Shown: piece by piece, positions 50,646 to 59,354 of the stretch
Position numbering within the stretch: position 1 is the first letter of the stretch
Layout of the letters: every line of letters starts with the position of its first letter
Source of the DNA: an uncultured Paenochrobactrum sp.
Lineage (GTDB): Bacteria > Pseudomonadota > Alphaproteobacteria > Rhizobiales > Rhizobiaceae
Direction of reading: 5' to 3'
NCBI GenBank assembly: GCA_947627865.1
Contig: CANQXU010000002.1
Location: 1-59,424, forward strand
DNA: 59,424 nt
Notes under the pieces: generated by a model
The model's input: the letters and a program-made list of their open reading frames with translations, nothing else
Databases searched by the model: none
What the model was told of the DNA's origin: nothing
Position numbers and translations under genes: made by a program

Positions 50646-51497
50646 ATGCGCCAGCTTATGAAATCACTCCTTAACGGCTTATATGGTCTGGTGATTGTTT
50701 CCGCGATGGCAATGCCGGCTTTAGCTCAAACTTCTGGCGTTCCTGAAGAGCTGTTAAAAAATAATCGTCGCCAGCAAGGTGACGGACTGACATTTTGTAA
50801 TGATGCACATAGCCGTATGCGTGATTTTGATCGCGATATTGCAAACGCTATCGGTGATGCGCTGTTTCTTAAAGTGAATTTTGAAGAAGGTTTTGGCGGT
50901 TTTCCGCTTAGTGGCGACGGCTTTTTGCAAGAACTGCAAGTGGCGATGACCAATACTTGTGATGTGATGATGGGGCTCTCGGTTCAAGAAGAGTCGGCAT
51001 TCCCCGAATGGGCTGCCATGACCCGTCCTTATGCATCGCTGCCTTATGTTGTCGCTGTCGTGGAGCCTGACTGGCAGAGCCTTTCAGATGTGCCTTATGA
51101 CCGTATGATCGGCACCGCTATGCAGAGCATGGGCGAGATGGTTTATATCACATGGTCACTGCAGCAACCTGAGGCCAAACGCTGGGTGCGTTTGCCTTAT
51201 GCCAATATGGATTTGATGGTTAAACGCGTTAATGACGGTCGCCTTGGCGCTATCCTTTTATGGCAGCCGACCTATGCGCAGTTGAAAAGAAACAATCCAG
51301 AGGCTGCAAATTTGCGCCTTATCAGCAATAAGCCAGTGCCTGAAACATTCACAAAAGTGGGTGCGCTCGTGGCTGCAAGAGACAGTTTTTTAAGAACTGA
51401 AATTGATCAGGCGATTGACGCATTGGTCGCCGATGGCACAATTGCTAAAATCATGGAAAAGCATGGCTTTGAAGGCGTTGCCGGCGATAGCCATTAA
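50646..51497 (+). CDS. Second MxaJ/XoxJ-like periplasmic protein
   Basis: This 283-residue protein has signal peptide SAMAMPALAQ and the family 3 fold (LTFCNDAHSRMRDFDRDIAN, then GEMVYITWSLQQPEAKRWV). Its sequence differs clearly from the homologue at 46880. It lies downstream of the dehydrogenase, the usual place of an MxaJ/XoxJ partner. Two cysteines (TFCNDAH, TNTCDVMM) are available for a disulfide. Confidence 0.8.
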   Translation: MRQLMKSLLNGLYGLVIVSAMAMPALAQTSGVPEELLKNNRRQQGDGLTFCNDAHSRMRDFDRDIANAIGDALFLKVNFEEGFGGFPLSGDGFLQELQVAMTNTCDVMMGLSVQEESAFPEWAAMTRPYASLPYVVAVVEPDWQSLSDVPYDRMIGTAMQSMGEMVYITWSLQQPEAKRWVRLPYANMDLMVKRVNDGRLGAILLWQPTYAQLKRNNPEAANLRLISNKPVPETFTKVGALVAARDSFLRTEIDQAIDALVADGTIAKIMEKHGFEGVAGDSH

Positions 51498-51525
51498 AAA
51501 CTGACTTTTCACAGATCAAAAAAGA

Positions 51526-51550
51526 AACAGCCCTTTTCAGGGCTGTTTTT
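51526..51550. terminator. Terminator between convergent genes
   Basis: AACAGCCCT and AGGGCTGTT form a 9-bp stem with a 4-nt loop, followed by TTTTC on the plus strand and preceded by an A-rich run that serves as T tract on the minus strand. It probably terminates both neighbouring genes. Confidence 0.88.
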
Positions 51551-52156
51551 CTATATGAGATGCAGCATTTTCAACAGGCCGCTTGTATCCGGCAGCCAGC
51601 CGAGAATAAGTATGATCATCATAAGCGCCAGACAAATCGGCTCATATTTGATCAGGCTTTTATCCTTATGGGGAAGAATTGCCCGCCAGATATTTCCGCC
51701 GAGAAACCCGGGAAGAGGGACAAGGCTGAGAGCAACCAAACCAAGCATTTGTTCTTGAATGACCTGAACACTATACAGCACATAATAACCGCTTGTGCGT
51801 GACAATATCTGATGGATATAGGGGCGGAAAAGATCAAGCAGCGGTATGATCATCAAAGCAGTCGCACTGCCGATCAAGATAATCAGGATTATGCGCAATC
51901 TTTGTGTCGCTATTTCCGATTGAGTCAATCTGATAGGCCTTATCCAGCCATGATTGAACAACACCGCCATAGCCAGCCCACTATAAGAAATATTGGCTGC
52001 AGGATTGAGTGTCAGATGGCCTTCGCGCCATGGGCGTTTATCATCAAACCATTTTGCAAGTTGTGAAATCCAAGCGCCATAAAGCGCGGTCACAACAAGC
52101 ATCATAAGCAGACGTGTAACGAACTGATGCACCGTCAATTCATTGAGTATATTCAC
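51551..52156 (-). CDS. M50-like membrane protein without catalytic residues
   Basis: This 201-residue polytopic protein resembles site-2 protease family membrane proteins. EGHLTLNPAANISYSGL and HGWIRPIRL match the GRLTLNPLAHID..G and FGWAKPVPV segments of that family, and VALSLVPLPGFLGGNIW matches NLLPIPPLDGGR. The zinc motif HExxH should lie near residue 20 but reads LYGAW, and the second ligand motif has lost its Asp. It is therefore probably a proteolytically dead paralogue. The gene stands alone. The relationship is judged from motifs only. Confidence 0.65.
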   Translation of the reverse strand: MNILNELTVHQFVTRLLMMLVVTALYGAWISQLAKWFDDKRPWREGHLTLNPAANISYSGLAMAVLFNHGWIRPIRLTQSEIATQRLRIILIILIGSATALMIIPLLDLFRPYIHQILSRTSGYYVLYSVQVIQEQMLGLVALSLVPLPGFLGGNIWRAILPHKDKSLIKYEPICLALMMIILILGWLPDTSGLLKMLHLI

Positions 52157-52277
52157 TTATTCACCCGAATTCCTGTATTTTAAATGTTTTTCACTTCAAT
52201 CCTTGAGTGTAAAGGACTTTCTTGTAATTATATCCAGACCGAGATTGCGTGTATATATTGACAGAAAATATAGCCCT

Positions 52278-52838
52278 CTACCGATAGAAAACGACATTGC
52301 CTGTAGGGATTAATTGCAAGCAATAATCAAAGTCACTGATGTTGCGGCTGATCAGCAATAGCCCATATTTCAATGCTTGCAAATAAAGCACGCAGTCTTG
52401 CAGGCATTTTCGCTTTTGATCTTGGCTGTAGCCTTGCAAGCGGCATAATACGCCCGACATCACAGCCGCACGACCCAAAATATCGGCATCCGGTGTGAGT
52501 ATGCGATGAACGGGTATGGAGCGAATAACTTCGGCAACGGTTTTTTGCACGGCTGGACTGCGCGGATCTTTCGGATCGAGGACACCAATTGTGTGCGCGA
52601 GCTCCTGAATGCAAACGGTTGAATGATTGTTATGACGCGCTGCCATCATATGCTTTAAAAGAAGCGGGGCTTTACCCTGCAGCCGATCTATATAAACGCA
52701 AGTATCAAGCAACAAAGCCTGCCCGCCAATCGCTGTCTGGTCTATGAATGGCAGTTCATCATCAGAGCGGCGTGCCAATGTTTTTAACGGCAAGCCTTTG
52801 AGCCAGCGGCTAGCACTATCTATATCAAATTTCGACAC
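52278..52838 (-). CDS. PIN-domain toxin (ribonuclease)
   Basis: This 186-residue PIN protein probably cleaves RNA. Acidic residues expected for the metal site appear in LLLDTCVYIDRL (near residue 45), CIQELAHTI, CLQDCVLYLQA and SRNISDFDYC. An N-terminal extension of about 40 residues precedes the fold. It lies 10 nt after the ribbon-helix-helix antitoxin gene on the same strand, which is the standard order for type II toxin-antitoxin units. Confidence 0.82.
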   Translation of the reverse strand: MSKFDIDSASRWLKGLPLKTLARRSDDELPFIDQTAIGGQALLLDTCVYIDRLQGKAPLLLKHMMAARHNNHSTVCIQELAHTIGVLDPKDPRSPAVQKTVAEVIRSIPVHRILTPDADILGRAAVMSGVLCRLQGYSQDQKRKCLQDCVLYLQALKYGLLLISRNISDFDYCLQLIPTGNVVFYR

Positions 52839-52848
52839 ATTTTACCTG

Positions 52849-53151
52849 TCAGAAACCGAGTTTGATATCTGCATCAACCGACCCGTCCAACTTGGTAATG
52901 GTCTCATTAAACCGATCTTCCAATGCGATATTGGCCAATGCAAATTCAAGCAATTCTGTATCGCCTTGAATTCCTGTGCGTTTTTTTGCTTGCTCAATCA
53001 GTGAATGACTAAGACGAGCAGAAATACGATCGTTCTTATCGCCGATCAGGCCAGTGCGTTCCGCCGCCATGAGCGTGGCCTTGATGCGCGTGGCCTTGAT
53101 GCGCGCAGTGCTGACAGCTTCAATGTCTTTGGGTGTGGCGGTTTTGGGCAT
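52849..53151 (-). CDS. Ribbon-helix-helix antitoxin
   Basis: This 100-residue partner of the PIN toxin has a DNA-binding RHH segment RISARLSHSLIEQAKKRTG and ends with an acidic tail (TKLDGSVDADIKLGF) suited to binding the toxin. Near the N-terminus the pentapeptide RIKAT is repeated in tandem, encoded by an exact 15-bp direct duplication (TGGCCTTGATGCGCG, plus strand, about 53073-53102). It should repress its own operon from the upstream region. Confidence 0.78.
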   Translation of the reverse strand: MPKTATPKDIEAVSTARIKATRIKATLMAAERTGLIGDKNDRISARLSHSLIEQAKKRTGIQGDTELLEFALANIALEDRFNETITKLDGSVDADIKLGF

Positions 53152-53431
53152 AATTGCACCTCGTGCTTGTCAGACGAAATCCTATTTTGTTCAACATATC
53201 AGAATGAAAGGCTTATGTCACGCATAACTGTAAAGGGAGCAAAGCATGGGTTTTATTCATGGTTACTTTAGGTGAATGCTAGGTCGCAGTATAGTTAGTG
53301 ATATTACATGAGTGGCGTAAGTAAGATGATGTATAGCTTGAAATATTTGCCGCTATGCTGATTGACTTGATGTAATATTCGTTGGATGTTGCATTGTAAA
53401 ACATTTTCAGTGGGCGGCGGGAGTTATCAGG

Positions 53432-55060
53432 ATGACACAAAAAACAATACGTGATGTTACTTATGAATTGTTGCGCGAGTTGGAACTAACTACGGTTTTT
53501 GGTAATCCTGGTTCAACGGAAGAAACTTTTCTAAAAGATTTTCCCGCTGATTTTAAATATGTGCAAGTGCTGCAGGAGGCTTCTGCTGTTGGTGCAGCGG
53601 ACGGTTATGCGCAAGCAACGCGCAAACCTGCCATTGTGAATGTTCATACCTCAGCTGGTTTGAGCAATGCGATGAGCAATATTTTGTCTGCTTATATGAA
53701 CAAAACACCACTTATTATTACAGCTGGCAATCAGACCCGCGAGATGCTTTTGATGGAGCCATGGCTAACCAATATTGAGCCGCAAAACTTGCCGCGTCCA
53801 TGGGTGAAATTTAGCTATGAGCCTGTGCGGGCTGAAGATGTTCCAGCCGCCTTTATGCGCGCATATGCAATGGCAATGCAAGCGCCTCAAGGCCCTGTAT
53901 TCTTGTCAATACCTTTGGATGATTGGGACAAGCCGGCGACAGATGCTGCCGTGGTTCGCAAAATTACGACCAGAGTTGCTCCCGATCCGGAGCGCATCAA
54001 GGAATTTGCAGCAGCTTTATCAAATGCCAAAAATCCGGCTCTTATTTACGGTTCTTCCATTGCCCGTGGTAGTGGTTGGGAGCAGGCTGTCAAACTTGCA
54101 GAAAAATTACAAGCGCATGTTTTTGCGGCACCTTCATCCGAGCGCACGCCGTTTCCTGAAACGCATCCGCTCTATTGCGGCGGGTTGCCTTTCGCTAAAG
54201 GGCCATTATCCGAGCGGCTCAACGGCTATGATGTTGCGATTGTGATTGGCGCTCCGGTATTTCGTTATTACCCATGGGTAGAGGGGTCTTATCTGCCGGA
54301 TGGATTGCAGCTTTTACACATTACCGACGATCCGGAGGAAAGTGCACGCGCTCCTGTTGGCGATAGTCTGATTGGCGAAGCAGTTTTGAGTTTAGAAGCT
54401 TTGGAAAAACTGGTGACGGCTCGTGCAAAACCTGCGACAGCACCTGTTAAGCAGTCTCATAATATGGCTCCGCACCCTGTGGCGGAAGTGGATCCGCATT
54501 GTGAGCAGATAACTGCATTGGAATTGTTTAAAGCTCTGCGCGAAGCGTCTCCGGAAAATACGATTTTGATGGAAGAATCCCCATCTAATCTTGCCGAGCT
54601 TCATACTGCATGGCCGATTGAACACCCAGATTCTTTCTATACGGCTGCGAGCGGTAGCTTAGGCTGGAATTTGCCGGCCAGTGTTGGTGTCGCGCTTGCA
54701 GAAAAAGAGAAGGCCAATCCACGCCCTGTTTTAGTCGCTATAGGGGATGGTTCATTCCAATATGCCATTCAAGGATTGTGGACAGCGGTTCAGCAGCAAT
54801 TACCGATCCTGTTTGTGGTGCCGTGCAACGCCCAATATAGTATTTTGAAGGCCTTTGCCGTACTGGAAGAAACACCCAATGTTCCAGGTTTGGATATTCC
54901 GGGCTTGGACTTTGTATCGCTGGCCAAAGGTTATGGGGCAACGGGTGTGCATGCTGAAACATTGGAAGATGTGAAAGAAGAATGCCGCAAAGCTTTCAAG
55001 CGCAGCGGACCTACAGTCCTTTCGGTTCCAATCTCCCATACCGTGCCGCCATTGCTTTAG
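53432..55060 (+). CDS. mdlC: ThDP-dependent decarboxylase, benzoylformate decarboxylase type
   Basis: This 542-residue enzyme closely follows benzoylformate decarboxylase. GNPGSTEETFLKDFPADF holds the active-site Ser, VLQEASAVGAADGYAQ the Glu that activates ThDP, and VHTSAGL the His equivalent to His70. The cofactor motif AIGDGSFQYAIQGLW...CNAQYS is intact. The position of His281 in the Pseudomonas enzyme (FRYHQY) reads FRYYPW here, so Tyr replaces His. Mandelate pathway neighbours are absent. It probably decarboxylates an aromatic or branched 2-oxo acid. A strong terminator follows. Confidence 0.85.
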   Translation: MTQKTIRDVTYELLRELELTTVFGNPGSTEETFLKDFPADFKYVQVLQEASAVGAADGYAQATRKPAIVNVHTSAGLSNAMSNILSAYMNKTPLIITAGNQTREMLLMEPWLTNIEPQNLPRPWVKFSYEPVRAEDVPAAFMRAYAMAMQAPQGPVFLSIPLDDWDKPATDAAVVRKITTRVAPDPERIKEFAAALSNAKNPALIYGSSIARGSGWEQAVKLAEKLQAHVFAAPSSERTPFPETHPLYCGGLPFAKGPLSERLNGYDVAIVIGAPVFRYYPWVEGSYLPDGLQLLHITDDPEESARAPVGDSLIGEAVLSLEALEKLVTARAKPATAPVKQSHNMAPHPVAEVDPHCEQITALELFKALREASPENTILMEESPSNLAELHTAWPIEHPDSFYTAASGSLGWNLPASVGVALAEKEKANPRPVLVAIGDGSFQYAIQGLWTAVQQQLPILFVVPCNAQYSILKAFAVLEETPNVPGLDIPGLDFVSLAKGYGATGVHAETLEDVKEECRKAFKRSGPTVLSVPISHTVPPLL

Positions 55061-55070
55061 TAACACATAT

Positions 55071-55097
55071 GACGGGCACTCAGGTGCCCGTTTTTTC
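55071..55097 (+). terminator. Intrinsic terminator after the decarboxylase gene
   Basis: ACGGGCAC-TCAG-GTGCCCGT forms an 8-bp GC-rich stem with a tetraloop followed by six T residues. Confidence 0.92.
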
Positions 55098-55159
55098 TCA
55101 GCTGTAAATACAGACAATCATGCTAAGCTGTATTTGTTATGCTAAGACGGGAAAATATC

Positions 55160-55375
55160 ATGGCTGATACAGAGTTTAAAATTGGTGATCAGGTCAAATG
55201 GAATTCGGAGGCCGGTTGGGTTCGTGGTGTGATTATTGGTGTTCACAGAGCTGAATTCAATTACAAAGGCTACACGCATCATGCTTCCGAAAAAGACCCG
55301 CAATATGAGATTAAAAGCTTAAAAACCGATCATATTGCTGTTCATAAAGCGACAGCCTTGCATCATGACGAATAA
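55160..55375 (+). CDS. DUF2945 (HVA1/TUDOR-like) small protein
   Basis: This 71-residue protein begins MADTEFKIGDQVKWNSEAGW and ends with HDE; the IGDQVKW...G.V pattern and YTHHASEKDPQYEIKS are typical of DUF2945. Its role is unknown; a small SH3/TUDOR-like barrel is expected. ATG at 55160 is preferred over the track start at 55139, which adds seven non-family residues. The gene overlaps the DUF488 gene by 11 nt. Confidence 0.8.
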   Translation: MADTEFKIGDQVKWNSEAGWVRGVIIGVHRAEFNYKGYTHHASEKDPQYEIKSLKTDHIAVHKATALHHDE

Positions 55376-55901
55376 GCCATTTTTTACGATCGGTCATTCG
55401 ACTTTGCCGATTGAAGAATTTATTGATCATTTGCGCGCACATGAAATAACACAGCTTATCGATGTGCGCAAAATTCCAAAATCAAGACATAATCCGCAAT
55501 ATGATCATGTAGCGCTCAGCCAGTCATTACAGGCGCATCAAATCGCTTATGAGCATATTGCTGCGCTTGGCGGGTTGCGCAGTAAACCGCGTGATGTTCC
55601 GGCAAGTGTGAATTCTTTTTGGACCAATATCAGTTTTCGCAATTACGCAGATTATGCAATGAGTGCAGAATTTCAGCAGGGATTGCAGCGACTACTGATG
55701 ATCGGCCATGAAAAACAAACAGTTATTATGTGTGCTGAAGCTGTCTGGTGGCGCTGTCATCGGCGTATCATAAGTGATTATTTGATCGCTAATGGCGAAA
55801 CGGTCTATCATATTATGAGCAATGGCCGTCTGGAATTGGCAAAACTGACAGAAGCTGCCGTGAAAGAGAAAGACGGGGCACTTTTATATAAGGCTAATTA
55901 G
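55365..55901 (+). CDS. DUF488-family protein
   Basis: This 178-residue protein has the DUF488 hallmarks TIGHSTLPIEEFIDHL, LIDVRKIPKSRHNPQYD and CAEAVWWRCHRRIISDYL. The family is uncharacterised; its conserved Cys, Glu, Cys, His, Arg set suggests metal or nucleic acid binding. The start at 55365 (MTNKPFFTIGHS) lies inside the end of the DUF2945 gene, so the pair is co-translated. Confidence 0.83.
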   Translation: MTNKPFFTIGHSTLPIEEFIDHLRAHEITQLIDVRKIPKSRHNPQYDHVALSQSLQAHQIAYEHIAALGGLRSKPRDVPASVNSFWTNISFRNYADYAMSAEFQQGLQRLLMIGHEKQTVIMCAEAVWWRCHRRIISDYLIANGETVYHIMSNGRLELAKLTEAAVKEKDGALLYKAN

Positions 55902-55973
55902 TCATTGAGGGGCGCAGAACCAGCTCTTTCACATTGGCTATTTTGATACTGCGCCCTGATATTAAAATTTTAA

Positions 55974-57677
55974 TCAGTGAAGCACTTCTGCTATTTCATT
56001 TAATGCGGCTCTGACACGATTGATGGCACGCTGTGCGGCAGGCACGGCGTGTGGTTTGAGCGGTTTTTCGGCTTTTCGCAATTGTGTGAGCAGTGGTATA
56101 AAAGGCGTGGCGCGTGCGGGATCCTGGGCGTAGGGATCACGCTCTGCATAGCTCAATCTGAGCATTAATTGCGCAGCTTTTTTAGCTTTTTTATTGAAAT
56201 TTGCATCATTTTCACGCGATAAAGTGGTTATTTTTGATGAAATTTCATCTAAAACTGCGACTATATCGCCAATATTGACGTTTTTTCCGAGGTTTTCGGT
56301 TCGTTTTTCGATCTCAAACTTCATTTTTTGGAAGAGCGAAAGCAGCTCAATCGGCAGGCGTTCAGCTTGTGCCAGTTGTAAAACGAGCAAGGCATAAAGC
56401 CGGACATCATTCAGTAAAATATCTTTATCCGCGATTTCCAAAGTATCATATTCGCTATGCCATGCAGGGTCGCCACCGCATCCGCCAACATCATACCAGC
56501 CACGGCGCGCACGCTCCTCTTTCGGGATCATGGAGGATGTGAGCATGCAGCCTGAAATGCCTAAATTATAGAAAGAATAATCACCAGCACGCCCTGGATG
56601 TGTGATTTCTGTTTCCTGATTGAATAAGGTGGCAACGCTTTGCTGAACCAGTTTACCAAGGGTCTCATTACTGCGGATGGAGGCATAGCTGGTTGCATCG
56701 CGGCAACCGGGGGAGTCGCAATTGACATGGGCAATACAGTGTTTTTCCAGCTCTATGCCAAAATAATCAGCATACCATGTACTGCCCGCATAACGTCCGG
56801 CGGAGTGGCCCGGCCACCAGCAAATGCGAACGCCGCGCTTTAATTTAAGATCAGGTTGGGATAAAAGTCGTGCAACTTCGAGCAGGATAGCATTGCCTGT
56901 CGCATTATCGCCAACGCCAACTTCCCATGAATCATAGTGTGAATGCAGCAAAACAAAGTCGTTGCTGCCATCTGTTCCGGCAATATCGAGGGTAATAACC
57001 GGCTGTTCAAACCAACCATGCAGGGCTTCCACATTCAGTGTGACATTTTCACTCAATGCAGCGCATTCAATCAGGCGTTGCCCTTCATCATAGCTCACAG
57101 CCACAGAAGCAATTTTGGGTAATTGATCGATTTCCAATTCTTCAGGAGAGCCCCAGATTACAGAATTGGTTCCCCAATGGGATCGGTCGCCAGGGTTGAT
57201 CGCTATAACGCCGACCGCACCCCATCTTTGCAAAAGCTGGGTTCTGGCCGGATTGGAAAGCCCTTCTGTTAAAACAATATGCCCTTTGACAGCAGCGCGT
57301 GCATCTTCCTCATTTTTGAAAGCATTTTCAAAGAGTTGCGAAGGATCATCCGTATGAATTCGGCTTTTTTGCACCTTGGCTTTGAGGTGAATGAGCGGTG
57401 CTTTCAGCATGGAAACGCTTGGAGACAGGGCAGATGCTTTTGCCTTGATGGTCTCTTTTGAAGTCGTAATTTGAGCTGAAACGGGAATGCCAAGATAGAG
57501 CGAAGGCATAAAAATTTGCGGTGTGAGACCAAGTTTTCGCAAGTTTTCTGCGATCTGATTACCGCCTCTGACAACTTCGTCAGGCATGCAGCGATGCATT
57601 TCTGAAAACTTTAAAACCAGATCCCAGCCTGCATCATTTTTTGCATTTTGGATTACATATTCAGCCAAATTTTCCAT
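55974..57677 (-). CDS. M28-family aminopeptidase-like protein with variant active site
   Basis: This 567-residue protein has no signal peptide. An inserted PA-type domain (GHIVLTEGLSNPARTQLLQR to IASVAVSYDEGQ) precedes the di-zinc peptidase core LLHSHYDSWEVGVGDNATGN, with His and Asp ligands, HVNCDSPGC and WHSEYDTLE. The usual catalytic Glu-Glu of the FxxEExGLxGS motif is replaced: WWPGHSAGRYAGSTWYAD has His-Ser. A helical C-terminal extension follows. It is divergent from a peptide-binding protein gene, so a peptide or amide substrate is likely. Confidence 0.8.
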   Translation of the reverse strand: MENLAEYVIQNAKNDAGWDLVLKFSEMHRCMPDEVVRGGNQIAENLRKLGLTPQIFMPSLYLGIPVSAQITTSKETIKAKASALSPSVSMLKAPLIHLKAKVQKSRIHTDDPSQLFENAFKNEEDARAAVKGHIVLTEGLSNPARTQLLQRWGAVGVIAINPGDRSHWGTNSVIWGSPEELEIDQLPKIASVAVSYDEGQRLIECAALSENVTLNVEALHGWFEQPVITLDIAGTDGSNDFVLLHSHYDSWEVGVGDNATGNAILLEVARLLSQPDLKLKRGVRICWWPGHSAGRYAGSTWYADYFGIELEKHCIAHVNCDSPGCRDATSYASIRSNETLGKLVQQSVATLFNQETEITHPGRAGDYSFYNLGISGCMLTSSMIPKEERARRGWYDVGGCGGDPAWHSEYDTLEIADKDILLNDVRLYALLVLQLAQAERLPIELLSLFQKMKFEIEKRTENLGKNVNIGDIVAVLDEISSKITTLSRENDANFNKKAKKAAQLMLRLSYAERDPYAQDPARATPFIPLLTQLRKAEKPLKPHAVPAAQRAINRVRAALNEIAEVLH

Positions 57678-57770
57678 TTCTATCTCCCTATAGAAAAAAA
57701 CTCTTGTACCTTTGCTCAGAAAAATGCAAGAATTAAAACAGTGTTTTACTGAATAAAACGGGAGGTTTTA
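57678..57770. promoter_or_regulatory. Divergent promoter region
   Basis: This 93-nt gap separates the M28 gene from a binding-protein gene and must hold both promoters. GTGTTTTACTGAATAAAAC contains a short inverted repeat (GTTTTA/TAAAAC). The ribosome site of the downstream gene is GGGAGG. Confidence 0.4.
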
Positions 57771-59354
57771 TTGAAACTTAAATCTTTATTGGCAAGTGCT
57801 GCGGTATCCGCCCTGATCATGACCATGCCGGCTATGGCAGAAGAGCTGAAAATCGGTGTGAAAGCTGAGATCAGCGCAGCAGACCCGCATATTCTATTCG
57901 GTCCAAACCGTAATATTGGCGGGCAGGTTTTTGAACCTCTCTTTCATTCGGATGAAAAGCAGCGCCCAGTGCCTGCACTCGTGGAAAGTTATGAGACAGT
58001 TTCACCAACGGAATATGTCTTTAAACTCCGCCCTGATGTAAAATTTCATGATGGCAGTGTATTGACTGCGGAAGATGTGAAATATTCCATCGAGCGTGCG
58101 CGTGATCTGGATGCGCCGCGTACATTCCGCACCTATTTGTCAGGTGTTCAGGATGTTAATGTTGTTGATGATACAACATTCAGTGTCACGCTCAAATCAC
58201 CTGATGCGGTTATCATCAATAACTTGTCCACTTTCGGTATCGTTAAAAAAGATGCGGTTGAGGGTGCAGGTGAAAATGATTTTAACGGCGGTAAAGCTGC
58301 AATTGGTACCGGCCCGTATAAATGGGTGAAATGGTCACCCGGTGACAGCGTTGTTTTGGAAGCATTCCCTGACTATTGGGGTGGTGCACCCGATTATGAC
58401 AAGCTGACCTATAAGTTCATCAAGAACGACAGCACCAGAACCGCAGCACTTATCTCTGGCGATGTGAACATTATTGACGATGTTCCGCCTAATCTGATTA
58501 AGCGTCTGGAAGGCGAAAAGAATGTGCGCCTGTCTTCCGGCACATCCTATATGCTGAATTATCTCTCGCTGGATCAGCATCATGACCAGTCGCTGCATAT
58601 CAAAGGCAATGACGGCCAGCCAATCGGCAATCCTTTGAAGGATGCCCGTGTTCGTCAGGCGATCTCTTTGCTGATCAATCGTGATCTGATTGCACAGCGC
58701 ATTATGGATGGTCTGGCAACACCAGCCAATCAGATGATGCCGGAAGGTATGGATGGTTATGTCGAGGGTCTGGCCCCAGTGGCTTATGATCCGGTTCAGG
58801 CCAAAAAACTATTGGCTGAAGCTGGCTATCCGGAAGGTTTCCAGATGACGATCCATTGCACCAATGATCGTTATATGAATGATGCTAAAGTGTGTGAAGC
58901 ACTTGGTCAGCTGCTGAGTGCCGGTGGTATTAAAACCGATGTCCAGACTTTGCCGGGTTCAATCTTCTTTGAGCGCGCCACAAGTGGCGGCCCGAATAAA
59001 GAACCTGAATTTGCCTTGTTCATGCTGGGCTTTGGCGCAGCCAACGGCGTGGCTGATGCTGCTTTCAACGCACTGGTGCAAACCTATGATAAGGCAGCCG
59101 GACGCGGTGCAAATAACCGTGGACGCTATTCAAATCCGGAAGTTGATCGTCTGGCACAGGCGGCAGCTGTCGAAATTGATCAGGAAAAACGCCAAGCACT
59201 GATTGCTGAAGGTACAAAACTGGTGATGGAAGATGTCGGTATTATTCCGGTGCATCACTTAAACGGTATCTGGGCTTCACAAACTGATTATGAAGTGACA
59301 CCGCGGACCGATCTGTTTACGCGGGAAAGCAACGTGAAACACGTCACACAATAA
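57771..59354 (+). CDS. Peptide-type ABC binding protein (family 5), second copy
   Basis: This is a 527-residue periplasmic receptor of the DppA/OppA family, starting with TTG after GGGAGG. The signal peptide ends near MPAMAEELK. Family segments are VKFHDGSVLTAEDVKYSIER, GTGPYKWVKWSPGD and a C-terminal NPEVDRLAQAAA. It differs from the receptor at 34139. The rest of the importer probably lies beyond the right edge, since a new GGGAGG site appears at the end of the window. Confidence 0.9.
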   Translation: MKLKSLLASAAVSALIMTMPAMAEELKIGVKAEISAADPHILFGPNRNIGGQVFEPLFHSDEKQRPVPALVESYETVSPTEYVFKLRPDVKFHDGSVLTAEDVKYSIERARDLDAPRTFRTYLSGVQDVNVVDDTTFSVTLKSPDAVIINNLSTFGIVKKDAVEGAGENDFNGGKAAIGTGPYKWVKWSPGDSVVLEAFPDYWGGAPDYDKLTYKFIKNDSTRTAALISGDVNIIDDVPPNLIKRLEGEKNVRLSSGTSYMLNYLSLDQHHDQSLHIKGNDGQPIGNPLKDARVRQAISLLINRDLIAQRIMDGLATPANQMMPEGMDGYVEGLAPVAYDPVQAKKLLAEAGYPEGFQMTIHCTNDRYMNDAKVCEALGQLLSAGGIKTDVQTLPGSIFFERATSGGPNKEPEFALFMLGFGAANGVADAAFNALVQTYDKAAGRGANNRGRYSNPEVDRLAQAAAVEIDQEKRQALIAEGTKLVMEDVGIIPVHHLNGIWASQTDYEVTPRTDLFTRESNVKHVTQ

